A model generated the notes under the pieces. The model was not told the origin of the DNA, searched no databases, and saw nothing but the letters and a program-made list of their open reading frames with translations. This document shows positions 62,872-64,000 of a stretch of DNA of 64,000 nucleotides, in pieces. Position 1 is the stretch's first letter. The number at the start of each line of letters is the position of its first letter. Source of the stretch: Rhodanobacteraceae bacterium (GTDB lineage: Bacteria > Pseudomonadota > Gammaproteobacteria > Xanthomonadales > SZUA-5); NCBI GenBank assembly GCA_016713135.1, contig JADJPR010000012.1, positions 1 to 64,000 on the forward strand, read 5' to 3'. Made by a program: the position numbers and the translations under genes.

Positions 62872-64000
62872 TCAGAAGCGTACGACGCCGGAGACGGAGT
62901 AGGTATCCACCAGGTCCGAGAGATCGGCCGCGAGGTCCAGCTGGAACTTCTGGAAGGACCAGCCCAGGCCCACGCTGTAGTGCATCTCGTCGTCACCCTC
63001 CGGATACAGCACCGCCGCAAGGCAGGCGTTGAAGGTGTCCGGATTGCAGTTCGCCGGTGCCTGGCCATCGAAGGCCAGGCGGTGGTCCGGGTCGCGCCAG
63101 ATGCCGCCACGCAGGAACATCGGCGTGGCCATTTCCAGGAAGGCGTACTCCACACCGAGGTGGATCTCGGTGCCGTCGTCGATGCTGAGCGGGGTGTCCG
63201 GGTTGGCGAAGATCGACTCGATGCCATCCGACAAGCGGCTGTATTCGATGCGGTTCACGTCGAGCGTGAACAGCAGCGCATCGCTCGGGCGATAGGTCAG
63301 CCCCAGGCTGAACACGTTCGGCACTGAGAATTCAGGTTCCAGATCCAGCCGCAAGGTGGTCCCCGTCACCACGTTCGAGGCGTCGTACTCGAAGTCACCG
63401 CCGGTGCGGTAGGCCAGGCCCAGGTTCCATTGCGGATTGATGTTCCACAACGCGCCCAGGGTGTAGACGATGTCGTTGTCGCTGCCATCCTGGCGCTGTT
63501 GGTTGAATGGCGTGTTCTCGTCGCCGAAGAAGCGCGCGGTGTAGGAGGAAATCGAGAAATCCGAATAGGCCACGCTCAGGCCCAGCGAAAAGGTGTCGCT
63601 GACCTTGTAGCCCACCGAGGCGCCGAGGTTCTCCACGCTGTAATCCAGCTGGGTGGATTTGCGCAGCGCCTGGTCGGTGCCATTGCCGTTGGCATCCACG
63701 AATTCGATCGCAGCGCCGTCGAAATCCGTTTCCAGGTCGCCCACGCGGTGATAGTAGAGCGCGAAAGTGGCGCGTTCGGTCGGGATCACCCACGAGGCGA
63801 ACACCGGGCGCGTCACCGTGTCGGATGCGCGTCCGGTGCCCACATTGCTGGTGTCGAAGGGGTTGTTGCTGACCGTTCCCCCGGACGGGAACGGCGTGTC
63901 GAACCCGGTATGGCGCACTTCCAGTCCGAATTCCTGGGTGCGCAGGATGGTCAACCCGGCGGGATTGGCGTAGGTCGCCGTGGCATCGTCGGCCAGGCCC
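62872..64000 (-). CDS. FadL/OmpP1-type outer membrane porin, 5' end outside the window
   Basis: About 375 residues are visible; the N-terminus lies past 64000. The sequence reads LADDATATYANPAGLTILR (FadL NPA signature) and ends SVSGVVRF with the C-terminal Phe of outer-membrane barrels. Alternating beta strands (FSLGLTYRPSDALLFTLDVNRIEYSRL) fit the 14-strand hydrocarbon and fatty-acid transport family. An internal Met near 63954 is not the start. Confidence 0.9.
   Translation of the reverse strand, partial: GLADDATATYANPAGLTILRTQEFGLEVRHTGFDTPFPSGGTVSNNPFDTSNVGTGRASDTVTRPVFASWVIPTERATFALYYHRVGDLETDFDGAAIEFVDANGNGTDQALRKSTQLDYSVENLGASVGYKVSDTFSLGLSVAYSDFSISSYTARFFGDENTPFNQQRQDGSDNDIVYTLGALWNINPQWNLGLAYRTGGDFEYDASNVVTGTTLRLDLEPEFSVPNVFSLGLTYRPSDALLFTLDVNRIEYSRLSDGIESIFANPDTPLSIDDGTEIHLGVEYAFLEMATPMFLRGGIWRDPDHRLAFDGQAPANCNPDTFNACLAAVLYPEGDDEMHYSVGLGWSFQKFQLDLAADLSDLVDTYSVSGVVRF

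Overview
The window is high-GC DNA, densely coded on both strands with short gaps. The core cluster rpmH-rnpA-yidC-mnmE, the MutT/ThiE-type Nudix fusion, the TonB-dependent receptor, the RND pump, a FadL-type porin and the gene styles point to a gammaproteobacterium of the Xanthomonadales/Lysobacterales type. That placement comes from gene content, not from a marker-gene tree. I saw no tRNA, rRNA, insertion sequence, phage gene or CRISPR array.

Layout. 1-3764: a badly frame-broken glycogen debranching gene (glgX) followed by malQ. 3987-7573: a membrane diguanylate cyclase, small secreted and membrane proteins and a TMEM175-like protein. 7740-9437: a secreted beta-helix protein. 9750-13259: a Ser/Thr kinase with a TPR tail, convergent with an ECF sigma factor. 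13330-19036: secreted and lipoprotein genes, a DUF3667 membrane protein and galE. 19155-23026: mnmE, yidC, rnpA and rpmH, with no dnaA beside rpmH. 23294-25472: a PEBP-family gene and a divergent phospholipase D-type lipoprotein. 25746-31065: an ABC exporter operon with two adaptor genes, one of them a tandem-duplicated adaptor. 31338-32330: an FAH-family hydrolase. 32542-39291: a TetR regulator (frame-broken), a TolC-like channel, an RND adaptor and an RND pump. 39572-40369: two small hypothetical genes. 40588-43258: a winged-helix, kinase, alpha/beta-hydrolase and degenerate-cyclase signalling protein. 43549-49802: a TonB-dependent receptor with a TPR-sulfotransferase and a TPR-aspartyl beta-hydroxylase. 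50009-55976: a single-haem beta-propeller protein, a small secreted protein, a Nudix fusion, a phosphoribosyltransferase, a host-attachment-type protein and an EamA transporter. 56214-62521: a tightly overlapping five-gene operon (UDP-GlcNAc 2-epimerase-like, alpha/alpha-toroid-like, radical SAM/SPASM, fused GT2-GT4, methyltransferase), probably for a glycan. 62538-64000: YcgL and a truncated FadL porin.

The most striking non-coding feature is a set of about 17 long palindromes. Their arms are short tandem repeats and fall into five sequence families. They fill most of the larger intergenic gaps, and one lies inside glgX. The left arm is always the G- or purine-rich one. Two copies enclose a REP-like GTGGGAGC...GCTCCCAC hairpin. 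In places the two arms of one element differ in repeat copy number.

Caveat. Four genes (glgX, the TetR gene, the winged-helix/kinase gene and the TPR-sulfotransferase) carry frame breaks. The cluster of breaks in the first 1.7 kb could reflect poor assembly near a contig end rather than biology.
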